NCBI GenBank assembly: GCA_031261785.1
Contig: JAISIZ010000017.1
Span: 1 to 51,793 of the forward strand
Direction of reading: 5' to 3'
DNA from: Mediterranea sp. (in: CFB group bacteria)
Lineage (GTDB): Bacteria > Bacteroidota > Bacteroidia > Bacteroidales > Bacteroidaceae
DNA: 51,793 nucleotides
Under the pieces are notes generated by a model. The model was not told the DNA's origin and did not search any database. It saw only the letters and a program-made list of their open reading frames with translations. A program made the position numbers and the translations under genes. Within the stretch, counting starts at the first letter, position 1. Each line of letters starts with the position of its first letter. Positions 43,432-50,533 of this stretch are shown in pieces.

Positions 43432-43466
43432 CTTATTCTAATTATTGGGGCCAAAATTAGAATAAG
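43432..43466 (-). promoter_or_regulatory. fic operator candidate O1
   Basis: A perfect 12-bp inverted repeat (CTTATTCTAATT and its complement) with an 11-bp spacer, lying 33 bp before the fic ATG and downstream of the -7 box at 43509-43516. The position in the leader suits repression by the Fic protein's own winged helix. A further half-site (CTATTCTAAAT) lies at about 43475-43485. Confidence 0.65.
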
Positions 43467-43500
43467 CCATGTCCCTATTCTAAATTTCCTTCGTCATTAA

Positions 43501-43569
43501 GAGCGTCGCAAAGATATAACAATTCTGAGGAACTCGCGCTACTTCGCCCTACTTTTCGCTCGGACGAGC
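43501..43569 (-). promoter_or_regulatory. promoter repeat copy B (fic promoter)
   Basis: 67 of 69 bases match 41234-41302, including the GCTCG/CGAGC palindrome and TATCTTTG at 43509-43516 on the minus strand. It should drive fic and the gene after it. Together the two copies bracket the 2.2-kb fic segment as direct repeats. Confidence 0.75.
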
Positions 43570-43642
43570 TTCTCTTAGCGTCCGCATTCATCCCTTTCCC
43601 AATGCTGAGGAGAAGGATGTATCGCAATGGTAAACAGGACTC

Positions 43643-43677
43643 CTTATTCTAATTATTGGGGCAAAAATTGGAATAAG
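43643..43677. promoter_or_regulatory. operator candidate O2
   Basis: The same 12-11-12 palindrome as O1, with one mismatch in the right arm (AATTGGAATAAG). It lies upstream of promoter copy B, 211 bp from O1. The spacer is nearly the same as in O1 (ATTGGGGCAAA). Confidence 0.6.
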
Positions 43678-43684
43678 GAGCACA

Positions 43685-43719
43685 CTTACTCTAATTTCCA
43701 CTATATAAATTAGAATAAG
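43685..43719. promoter_or_regulatory. operator candidate O3
   Basis: Third 12-11-12 palindrome with one mismatch in the left arm (CTTACTCTAATT). Its spacer differs from O1 and O2 (TCCACTATATA). It overlaps the 3' end of the WYL-regulator remnant. Confidence 0.6.
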
Positions 43720-43927
43720 CGCGGCTGGACCATCCAGCATCACTCTCCTTATGGGCAATGTCATCCTGGACTTGGCGTTCACGAACTCCATCCAAAATTC
43801 CTTCATATTCTAATAGAGCTTTATTGCAGGCTTCTACCAAATCCTCAATGAAGTAATGTCGGCCAAAGTTGTTGAAGCGTCTGTCCAATGCTTGATAACG
43901 AATCTGTGCCTGTTTGTTGGTAGCCAT
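43691..43927 (-). pseudogene. truncated WYL-type transcriptional regulator
   Basis: The 78 residues from ATG 43927 (MATNKQAQIRYQALDRRFNN, then FGRHYFIEDLVEACNKALLEYEGI and RQVQDDIAHKESDAGW) are the helix-turn-helix opening of Bacteroidota WYL-domain regulators, which are normally about 300 residues or more. The similarity stops at GWSSR, where the sequence runs into the palindromic operators; the WYL sensor domain is gone. This looks like a gene cut by the insertion or rearrangement that brought in fic. A two-residue longer start at 43933 is possible. Confidence 0.7.
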
Positions 43928-44014
43928 ACGCATTCATTATCTCACCCTCCATCTACTCTACTCACGGGCGTCTGGCTCCAAAGTGAGAGGTCAACTTTCG
44001 CCGGGTGCTCAAGT

Positions 44015-45886
44015 TTAGGGTTGGAGTATATTCGCCAATTCAGGCATCTTCTCCGCGACGGCTTTCTTTAGTTTCTTGTCGTCGTAGAGCCGCATATAGT
44101 TGGAACGCGGGGTGGCAGTCCGCCGCTCCTGTTCATCCAGATAGGCAGCGTAGTTACAGTACTTCCGTATAAACTCATCCTGTGTTCCAGCTCTATCGTA
44201 CCGGCGTTTCCATGTGCTCGCGAGATACGCCGTCAGTTTGGTTTGTTTGTCGCGCACGACGTTCTCTTTTGTCAGTTTGTCGCCCACGTTGATGAAGAAG
44301 ATCTTCTTCTGGAACGAAGGCTCTTTGCTGAGCGAGATGATGGAACTCGATTCGGCGACTACGCCTTTCAGATAGCCGTTCGTATAGAGGAAATCGTAAA
44401 CATCCGCCCATGTGATGTTTGGCGCTTCCGCCCGGACGAAGCGTTCTCCCGCTTTCCGGTATTTCAGATAGTCCAGATAGGCATAAAGATTCTGGTTCTC
44501 TTGCCTGCCGTCGAAAGAGAGGTTCTTCGCGTTGAAGACGAAAGCCGAGTCGCTCCACAATGTCATCAGTTTGTCTTCGGGGACGCTATCTCCGAGCACT
44601 AACTGGTATTCGTGTCGCAACGCCCGCAATTTCTCCAAGCCGGCATTGTAGTCGTCAGCGTACCGCGAATCATATCGCTTTCCTTGCATGTCAGTCCATT
44701 TGTCGGCCATGAGCGCCTCGACCGCGACACTGTCTTTCGGATAGAGCACGTTACGGTAGTACACATATTCATCCGTGTTGTATTGCCGCAAGAATCCGAA
44801 GTGGCACACATATGAGGCGAATCGTTCGTAAGGATACTGCTTCAGCAGTTCACGTCCTCTTTTCAGCGAGGCATCTTGTTTCGCCTGCGATTCCTGCTGG
44901 CGTTGCCGGGCTATCTCGTCTTGAAAGCGTCGTCGATAGTTGGCCGTCGCCTGCGCGGCAGTCGTTCCATATTCGGCCGCGCCTTTGCGCGTCAAGTACT
45001 TGAAGTAATCTTTCCAGGCGATAGGCATGATAGGCGTGCCGCCGCTGGTGATTCGATAATCGGGGAATGGATTCTCTTCGTCGTCTCCCATCGCTTTCTC
45101 CACAAAGAGGTTGAATGGCTGGCCACCATAGAGCGAAGAGACAAAGTGCATGCTCCCCGCTTTCGCTCCGTCTACGGTATATAGCGTCTGCCATGAGGTT
45201 TTCAGGGAATCCAATTGAGCCGCCGTGGGTTGATAGGTGTCCGCGAAGCCGGAAGAGGACGCCTCGTTGGAATAGACAACATAGCCGTCGCTTCCAGTCT
45301 TCACCGTAGCGCCGTCGATGGTGAACGTGTCTACCGGCCGGCCGTCGACAAACGTAGCCGACAGCGTCTCCGGCTTTCCACCATAAGTATATCGAAAGGT
45401 GAGAGGTCCGTGCAGAACGCCGTCCTTGAACGTGCACGACATGGAGGCGACCACAGCGTCCTGTGTAGAAAAGGCTCCGTATTGCCACGTCCTTTGGTGA
45501 TAGTTGTAGCTGCACGGTTGCACTTTCAACGTGTACGAATACTGATACGTACCGTTTCGCTTGCCTTTGTCATTGTAGGCGATACGCACGCTTGCCTGTC
45601 CGGTAGAGGCATAGTTGTCGTTGTAGTAGCGGTTGAAGGAGAGGGAGCCTGTCCACACTCCGACGCGCGCCCCGCCTTTCACTTGTCCGGAGAACTTTTT
45701 GGAGTATGTGCCTCCGTTCTTCGAAGTCAGCGACCCGGATATGGAATACGGGCCGGTGAGCGTCGTAGGATAGGAGACCATATAGTCCGTGTCGAAATCA
45801 AAGGGTGCGGTCGCTTGTTGGGCCGTTGCCCGCGTCACGGAACACAGTGCGCACACGAGGAGCGCGAAAAGGGATTGTTTCTTCAT
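44015..45886 (-). CDS. large secreted protein of unknown function
   Basis: The 623-residue product has a signal peptide (MKKQSLFALLVCALCSVTRATAQ) and no domain I can name with confidence. The first 250 residues are beta-rich with MORN-like wording (GARVGVWTGSLSFNRYY, KGKRNGTYQYSYTL, FKDGVLHGPLTFRYTYGGKPE), a pattern seen in repeat-rich secreted Bacteroidota proteins. Residues about 320-400 are charged and helical (RRRFQDEIARQRQQESQAKQDASLKRGRELLKQY). The rest is helical and ends with a basic region. Its leader begins near an 87-bp dispersed repeat (45897-45983). It stands apart from its neighbours by composition, being close to the chromosomal average. Confidence 0.7.
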   Translation of the reverse strand: MKKQSLFALLVCALCSVTRATAQQATAPFDFDTDYMVSYPTTLTGPYSISGSLTSKNGGTYSKKFSGQVKGGARVGVWTGSLSFNRYYNDNYASTGQASVRIAYNDKGKRNGTYQYSYTLKVQPCSYNYHQRTWQYGAFSTQDAVVASMSCTFKDGVLHGPLTFRYTYGGKPETLSATFVDGRPVDTFTIDGATVKTGSDGYVVYSNEASSSGFADTYQPTAAQLDSLKTSWQTLYTVDGAKAGSMHFVSSLYGGQPFNLFVEKAMGDDEENPFPDYRITSGGTPIMPIAWKDYFKYLTRKGAAEYGTTAAQATANYRRRFQDEIARQRQQESQAKQDASLKRGRELLKQYPYERFASYVCHFGFLRQYNTDEYVYYRNVLYPKDSVAVEALMADKWTDMQGKRYDSRYADDYNAGLEKLRALRHEYQLVLGDSVPEDKLMTLWSDSAFVFNAKNLSFDGRQENQNLYAYLDYLKYRKAGERFVRAEAPNITWADVYDFLYTNGYLKGVVAESSSIISLSKEPSFQKKIFFINVGDKLTKENVVRDKQTKLTAYLASTWKRRYDRAGTQDEFIRKYCNYAAYLDEQERRTATPRSNYMRLYDDKKLKKAVAEKMPELANILQP

Positions 45887-45896
45887 ATTTGCTGTT

Positions 45897-46026
45897 TATA
45901 CTTCGTGCGGCCTGTTTTTGTGCTTGGGGCGAAAGGCGCGCATTCGGACAAAGCGAAATTCATTAGACGCTGATGACACGGATCTAAAAGATATAAATCC
46001 GTGTCATCCGTGTCATCAGCGTCTAA
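45897..46026 (+). repeat. 87-bp dispersed repeat copy 1 plus 21-bp perfect hairpin
   Basis: 45897-45983 matches 51523-51609 at 86 of 87 bases. Its end, from 45963, pairs perfectly over 21 bp with 46006-46026, forming a long hairpin with a 22-nt loop; the words TGATGACACGGAT and ATCCGTGTCATC recur inside. It separates the secreted-protein gene from the next island and probably stops transcription coming from the 46080 gene. Confidence 0.85.
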
Positions 46027-46079
46027 AAAATCATTGCACAAAATTACCCCGCACGAGGTATATTGCTGAATAAATGATT

Positions 46080-47225
46080 TTATAATTTCTCGTCAAGATG
46101 CTGCTTCGTGACGATAATCTCACTCGACAGGGTATCAATCTGGAGAATATCCGGTATGCTCCAATAGCAGTGGTCGCACAACGCGTGTAGGGCGTAGCCA
46201 ATATACACGTCGGCAAATTCTTCGCCTTTGAACCCCGGCGTACAACGTGCCCAACTGCCAATATCGCGGCTGAAGCAGGGGTCGCTCCGCCAATTGTCCA
46301 CCCCTCCCCATTTGTCGAAGCGCAACTCATGGCCGCGCGCTATTGGCATTTCCAGCACATCCCAGATGTTGGTAAATTCATCGCGTTCAAGAAATGCGTC
46401 ATTGGCTCGTTGTGACGTGGGGGACACCCAACAATCCAACTCGTAATCATCCAGGAAGCGTTCCTGTTTGTCGGCCAACCGGGCTTCCATATCGAGATAG
46501 GTAGCGTGAGCCTCAACACGTAGTTGTTCGTAACATTCCATGATACGATCTTGGATATGCATGGCTTGCTGAACGGTTTCGGGCGTCCACGCGAATGCTT
46601 CGTTAAGCTTCTCCTGCCGAAGGTATAGGAGAAGGGCGAAATCAACATCATGGCGCCACCACCCGTCAATATCCATTCGTTCCTTTTCTTTGTATATCTC
46701 CATGATCTTATTCTCCACCTCTTCTATCGAGGCCGATTGCATCTGCTCAAATAAGAAGCTATTCCGCGTCTTTGGCCTCTGGATGTCTCTGCTATTGGTC
46801 TCCGGATTCTGCATATCCCAGTAGTTAGTCACCCATTCTTTGTTAATACCCAAGCCAGACACACGGTTTGGCCTATTCAGCCATGACCGAACGGTGTGGT
46901 AGAGACCGTTCAGTTCGGGAGCGTCCCACCCTTTGATGTCGTCACGCAATACATCATTCACATAGACCCGAAGAATGTTCAGCTCCTCAATGTCACGGAT
47001 GGCAATCTCTATGTCGAGTTCCGGACATTTGTTGATGTCACCGCGAATGACATGAAAGCAAGCTTCCTGAAAAGGTCGCGGCCACTTATAGTTCAAATGT
47101 ATATCCTGATCGTTGCAGACGTAAATGTCTATATCTTGGGGAAGCTCACCGCGTGCCGTAAAACAGGCTGCCTGATAAAGGTAATGCCCCTTTTTGTCTG
47201 ATCTTTCTCGTATATTCTTCTTCAT
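46080..47225 (-). CDS. hypothetical protein (381 aa)
   Basis: I do not recognise a domain. The protein is soluble, acidic and rich in Trp and Asp: WPRPFQEACFHVIRGDINKCPELDIEIAIRDIEELNILRVYVNDVLRDDIKGWD near the start, a charged helical middle (VENKIMEIYKEKERMDIDGWWRHDVDFALLLYLRQEKLNEAF) and a C-terminal part with PCFSRDIGSWARC and YIGYALHALCDHCYWSIPDIL, where several Cys and His residues lie close together. It starts 8 bp after the W-repeat gene ends, so the two are co-transcribed. Confidence 0.75.
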   Translation of the reverse strand: MKKNIRERSDKKGHYLYQAACFTARGELPQDIDIYVCNDQDIHLNYKWPRPFQEACFHVIRGDINKCPELDIEIAIRDIEELNILRVYVNDVLRDDIKGWDAPELNGLYHTVRSWLNRPNRVSGLGINKEWVTNYWDMQNPETNSRDIQRPKTRNSFLFEQMQSASIEEVENKIMEIYKEKERMDIDGWWRHDVDFALLLYLRQEKLNEAFAWTPETVQQAMHIQDRIMECYEQLRVEAHATYLDMEARLADKQERFLDDYELDCWVSPTSQRANDAFLERDEFTNIWDVLEMPIARGHELRFDKWGGVDNWRSDPCFSRDIGSWARCTPGFKGEEFADVYIGYALHALCDHCYWSIPDILQIDTLSSEIIVTKQHLDEKL

Positions 47226-47233
47226 TCCGTAAA

Positions 47234-47782
47234 TTACGCTAAGATCTTCTTGATAAGTTCGTCCTTATCGCATTCCAGGAGGGTATCCCATAAATGAGAA
47301 TCCTTGAACCTGCTTGCCGAGAAACGACTCTGATATTTCTCGAAGATGAGTTGCGGACTAACTTTTGCCTCATTCTCGCTCCGGTAATGATAGCCACCGG
47401 CGGCAAAGGCATCCCAGTCTATGTCATCCTTGAATTCTTCCAGCATCTCCACGCTCCATACCACATTGCCGTTTTCCGACAATTTCATCCAGTTCCAGCG
47501 CTTACGATACTTGCGCAAGTTCTCCTGGGTGAACAAGATTCCCGAGCTATTCCCGGACAAGGCGTCCCAATCCAGCGACAGCTTGAACTTCTCCAGCATA
47601 CTGCCTGTCCATAGCACATAGCTACTGCCGGACAGCAGCTTCCAGTCAACCTTGTCCCGGTAACGTTCCAGCAGGGCTTCCGTCCAGACGAAATTGGTGA
47701 TGTAGTCTTCCGACAACTTCTTCCATACTTCCTCTTCGCGCATTTGGGCGAAGAAGGCTTCATTGAAATTTTCTGTTCTCAT
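47234..47782 (-). CDS. W-repeat protein of unknown function
   Basis: Starting at ATG 47782 (MRTENFNEAFF), the 182-residue product consists mainly of about five imperfect repeats of 26-28 residues. The pattern is W-x-x-L-S, then a hydrophobic strand with VxWT or VVWS, then a helix such as MLEEFKDDIDW. Clear examples are WKKLSEDYITNFVWTEALLE, WKLLSGSSYVLWTGSMLEKF, WDALSGNSSGILFTQENLRK and WMKLSENGNVVWSVEMLEEF. Proteins built of this repeat are found in Bacteroidota without known function; a scaffold or binding role is plausible. The frame is open to 47866, but the added 28 residues look unlike the rest. Confidence 0.75.
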   Translation of the reverse strand: MRTENFNEAFFAQMREEEVWKKLSEDYITNFVWTEALLERYRDKVDWKLLSGSSYVLWTGSMLEKFKLSLDWDALSGNSSGILFTQENLRKYRKRWNWMKLSENGNVVWSVEMLEEFKDDIDWDAFAAGGYHYRSENEAKVSPQLIFEKYQSRFSASRFKDSHLWDTLLECDKDELIKKILA

Positions 47783-47899
47783 ACTTTTGTTATTTATAAA
47801 TGCGTCGCGAGGGCATACTCTCCGTATAGCTCCGCGCAAGCGGGTTAATAGGCTGTCGCATATCAAAAAGGTATCATATTATTCCGATAGTTGCCTTCA

Positions 47900-48700
47900 T
47901 CAAGTGGCAAGCTGGAGAGCTATTTGTCCGGTAGCGCCATTCTTGTTTTTGGCAACGATAATCTGTGTCACGTCGCGTGAATCTTTGCCATCGGCAGATG
48001 AAAAGGCTTTGTAGTACCCGGGGCGATGAATGAAACACACCACGTCGGCAGGGCGGTCCATATTTCCAGACTTGCGCAAATCATCCATTTGTGGACGATT
48101 GAGCTTTTCTTCCTCACCGTTTCCCGTGCGACGGGCCAATTGAGACAAAGCGATGATGGGCACGTTGAGTTCCATGGCCATTCTCTTCAATGATCGCGAA
48201 ACCATCTCCATTTCTTCTTGGCAGTTGCCACGAGGCATTCCATCATATTCGATGAGTCGCAGATCGTCCACGATGATGAGCCTTACTCCCCGTTGTCGCA
48301 CCCACTTGAGGGCACGGTCGTAGAATGTGGACAGAGCCAACGAAGGGGAGTCGTCTATGTAGATAGGAGCATCTTGCAAGTCGCGCATCCGATGGACAAG
48401 TTGCCGGCTATCGTTATAAATCTCTTCGCTCGGCACACCATACATCACCGAAAGCATGCGGTCGGTAAATTGTCGGCGAGTCGTTCCCACCGAGAAGAAG
48501 CCAACGGGCTTGCGGTCGCGAATAGCGACGTTCTTGATCAAGTTAAGCGCAAAGAGAGTCTTTCCCATGGCCGGTCGTCCGGCTATAAGAATAAGGTTTC
48601 CTTTATGCCAACCGGTTGTCAACTTGTCCATCGGGCCAAAGCCGCTGGACAGTCCTTTTTTCGGCACGCTTGTGCCCTTACGTTCATTTATTCTTTCCAT
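47900..48700 (-). CDS. stand-alone DnaB-like RecA-fold ATPase domain, degenerate
   Basis: The 266-residue product corresponds to the C-terminal motor domain of replicative helicase DnaB, without the N-terminal primase-binding domain. Walker A is intact (GRPAMGKT, K47). The next motif, normally FSLEMS with the catalytic Glu, reads FFSVGTT with Gly72. The Walker B segment reads IIVDDLRLI in place of IIIDYLQLM. The sensor-type ALSQLARR and DLRKSGNMDRPADVVCFIHRPGYY are conserved. It probably binds ATP but may hydrolyse it poorly, and is more likely a regulatory or scaffold ATPase than a replication helicase. It lies 24 bp after the 48725-49126 gene. Confidence 0.88.
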   Translation of the reverse strand: MERINERKGTSVPKKGLSSGFGPMDKLTTGWHKGNLILIAGRPAMGKTLFALNLIKNVAIRDRKPVGFFSVGTTRRQFTDRMLSVMYGVPSEEIYNDSRQLVHRMRDLQDAPIYIDDSPSLALSTFYDRALKWVRQRGVRLIIVDDLRLIEYDGMPRGNCQEEMEMVSRSLKRMAMELNVPIIALSQLARRTGNGEEEKLNRPQMDDLRKSGNMDRPADVVCFIHRPGYYKAFSSADGKDSRDVTQIIVAKNKNGATGQIALQLAT

Positions 48701-48724
48701 ATAATATAAGGTGATGATAAGATC

Positions 48725-49126
48725 TTATTGTTTTATAGGGAGGGAGGCATCGAGCAACCCCACTATCAAGTCGTAGCTCTTGCCCTTATAGGAGGTGGCG
48801 TAACGCGGGTCGGCGACAATCCGCGTACAGTCAATCCCCCAATTCCACTTCCATTCTACCTCCCGTTCATTGTAAGCTCGCCAACGCAAAAGAGCTTCGT
48901 CAATGTTGTCGGACCGGGTAACTACAACCGCCACTATTGAATATCGGGTGTCGCGATAGTATTGCCAGGGAGAGTTCTCCTTGAAGAAACGCGTTACCAT
49001 TTCCTGAAAGGATCCAAGAATGCGTTCAGCACTCGCTTCGGGGAATACACCCCCTTCCGTTTCGAACCACACGGCAGGTGGCAGGATGGGGCCGCCATCG
49101 AACTCTTCTTCGTCCTTAATACTCAT
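48725..49126 (-). CDS. hypothetical protein (133 aa)
   Basis: No known domain is visible. The N-terminus is acidic (MSIKDEEEFDGGPILPPAVWFETEGGVFPEA), followed by a helix (ERILGSFQEMVTRFFKENSPWQYYRDTRYSIVAVVV) and the Trp-rich RWRAYNEREVEWKWNWG. It is encoded 24 bp before the DnaB-like gene on the same strand and should be co-transcribed with it. A degraded second copy of its first codons lies at 50300-50395, so it belongs to a family that has been duplicated locally. Confidence 0.7.
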   Translation of the reverse strand: MSIKDEEEFDGGPILPPAVWFETEGGVFPEASAERILGSFQEMVTRFFKENSPWQYYRDTRYSIVAVVVTRSDNIDEALLRWRAYNEREVEWKWNWGIDCTRIVADPRYATSYKGKSYDLIVGLLDASLPIKQ

Positions 49127-49276
49127 ACGTTACTATGTTTAATCTAATTGAACAATAATAGGCAGTTGGAAATATCCTCACCTCATTACAAATGGCATAA
49201 TACTTGGTAGCCCCCCGGAAATTTCCATTTCCGAGAAGAATCTTTCAAAAGGAGGCCATATTTAACGCTTTGAGGG

Positions 49277-49843
49277 CTATTTGGCGCACGAAACATTATA
49301 AAAGTCGGTATCCCCAACTCTTACCGTCTGCCCGCCTTGCTCGTGAAGATGTCCAAATAGATGAATCATGGGGCCTGCTTTCACCACCGCCTTCTTCAAT
49401 AGCGGACATCCCCATTTGCCTTCATCAAGAATGCCTTTTGGCGCACCATGCGTCACCAGCACATCGGTATTAGGAGGAATAAGCGCAGGTTCATGCAACC
49501 AAGGACGGGCAGGGAGCACATAGAAACGAATGCCATCAAGGAGAACTTCACCTTTATCTATATAGGCAATACCATTGGGTAGCCGCTTCTTTGCTTCTGT
49601 GGGCATCAATTCAAACGGTAAGTCATGATTGCCCGGCACAAAGAGCTTGTATTGTCCGGGCTGCCCGGCAAACCATTCGAAGAAATCACGAAGCTGTACT
49701 TCGTCACCATCGTTGCAAGCATCACCGGCAAAGACGACTATATCTGTATCCGGAGGTATTTGTAAAGAGCGGTGCGCCCCGTGAGTATCCGCGAAAGCAA
49801 ATAGGTGTAGAGTGCCGCAAGGCGTAGAAAAATCAATAGACAT
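49277..49843 (-). CDS. calcineurin-like metallophosphoesterase
   Basis: The 188-residue cytoplasmic protein has all five phosphoesterase blocks: D19-x-H21 in FADTHGAHRSL, GDACNDGDE, GNHDLPFE, the VTHGAPKG segment and GHLHEQGG. This is the short class III-like form that includes phosphodiesterases acting on nucleotides or small phosphate esters; the substrate is unknown. It lies 150 bp upstream of the 48725-49126 gene on the same strand and is divergent from the 49905-50303 gene. Presence in a cluster with a DnaB-like ATPase suggests nucleic-acid-linked chemistry, which is inference. Confidence 0.92.
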   Translation of the reverse strand: MSIDFSTPCGTLHLFAFADTHGAHRSLQIPPDTDIVVFAGDACNDGDEVQLRDFFEWFAGQPGQYKLFVPGNHDLPFELMPTEAKKRLPNGIAYIDKGEVLLDGIRFYVLPARPWLHEPALIPPNTDVLVTHGAPKGILDEGKWGCPLLKKAVVKAGPMIHLFGHLHEQGGQTVRVGDTDFYNVSCAK

Positions 49844-49904
49844 AGGCGATATTTATAAGAAAAGGTGTATCATTGCATCTTGTTACATGCAGCGACACTG
49901 AATT

Positions 49905-50303
49905 ATGTTTCAACTATCATCAGACAAAGCAGGCAAAGACCAAGGAAAAGCCAACTACGCCAATGCGTACATCGGCTTCGGCGTTCCCCATCGGCGTTCG
50001 TCCACGGAAATTTATCTCGAGGACGCACGGCGGGCGGGTATTCCCGTCAATGAAGAGATTGTGCCGGATAAAGACACCGTAGCTTTTGTGTCTGTTGCCG
50101 GCGAAGGAATATATAATAAGGAGACTATTACACTGGCGCAAAAAGTAATCGCTGCCGGTGGTACGGTCATCATGGACGCGTCGGGAACAGACTTTGGGCA
50201 GTCACATTCCCGACACAACATTCGGGGAGAGGGAGCGGTGCAGGACGCGTTGGGTACACCTGCCGCACAAACGAGGGAAGGGTATAATCTGTTTAGAAAC
50301 TAA
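49905..50303 (+). CDS. conserved hypothetical protein (132 aa)
   Basis: The protein opens MFQLSSDKAGKDQGKANYANAYIGFGVPHRRSSTEIYLEDARRAGIPVNEE and later has DTVAFVSVAGEGIYNKETITLAQKVIAAGGTVIMDASGTDFGQSHSRHNIRGEG. The alternation of beta strands and helices and the Gly-rich turns suggest a small alpha/beta, possibly Rossmann-like, protein. The SGTDFGQSHSRHN segment is a likely active or binding site. I cannot name a family. It is the only plus-strand gene of the island, divergent from the phosphoesterase, with 61 bp between the two starts. Its end overlaps a remnant on the other strand. Confidence 0.75.
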   Translation: MFQLSSDKAGKDQGKANYANAYIGFGVPHRRSSTEIYLEDARRAGIPVNEEIVPDKDTVAFVSVAGEGIYNKETITLAQKVIAAGGTVIMDASGTDFGQSHSRHNIRGEGAVQDALGTPAAQTREGYNLFRN

Positions 50304-50395
50304 CTATTTGCCCAATGAAAGAAAGTGATACAGCCCATTGAAAGTGGAAGGAGTCCTGCATCGAACGTTTCTTCTTCGTCGTCATTCATACTCAT
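50300..50395 (-). pseudogene. remnant of a second copy of the 133-aa hypothetical gene
   Basis: A short frame beginning MSMNDDEEETFDAG mirrors the start of the 48725-49126 product (MSIKDEEEFDGG). The upstream DNA also matches in part: the CTCATACGTTACT context occurs at both starts, and a TTTCCATTT segment follows in both. After about 19 codons the likeness ends, and a stop follows at codon 32. It looks like a truncated duplicate. The gap from 50396 to 50533 otherwise shows nothing I can support. Confidence 0.45.
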
Positions 50396-50533
50396 ACGTT
50401 ACTCTGTCTAATTTTACTGATTGATAAAAGGCGGCAGACGAACCGCTCCTGGAAAACAAAGCGAATTATACGGAGGGAGCCTTCCAAAATTTCCATTTTT
50501 CGAGAGAGATTGAACATTATGGGGGCACCAGTG

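Noticed and set aside
43501..43569. Terminal repeats of an insertion sequence or transposon around fic
   Set aside because: The 69-bp copies are direct repeats carrying a promoter, and no transposase or integrase lies between them; duplication by recombination explains them better.
47900..48700. Chromosomal replicative helicase gene dnaB
   Set aside because: It lacks the N-terminal domain and the catalytic Glu, and lies in an accessory region.
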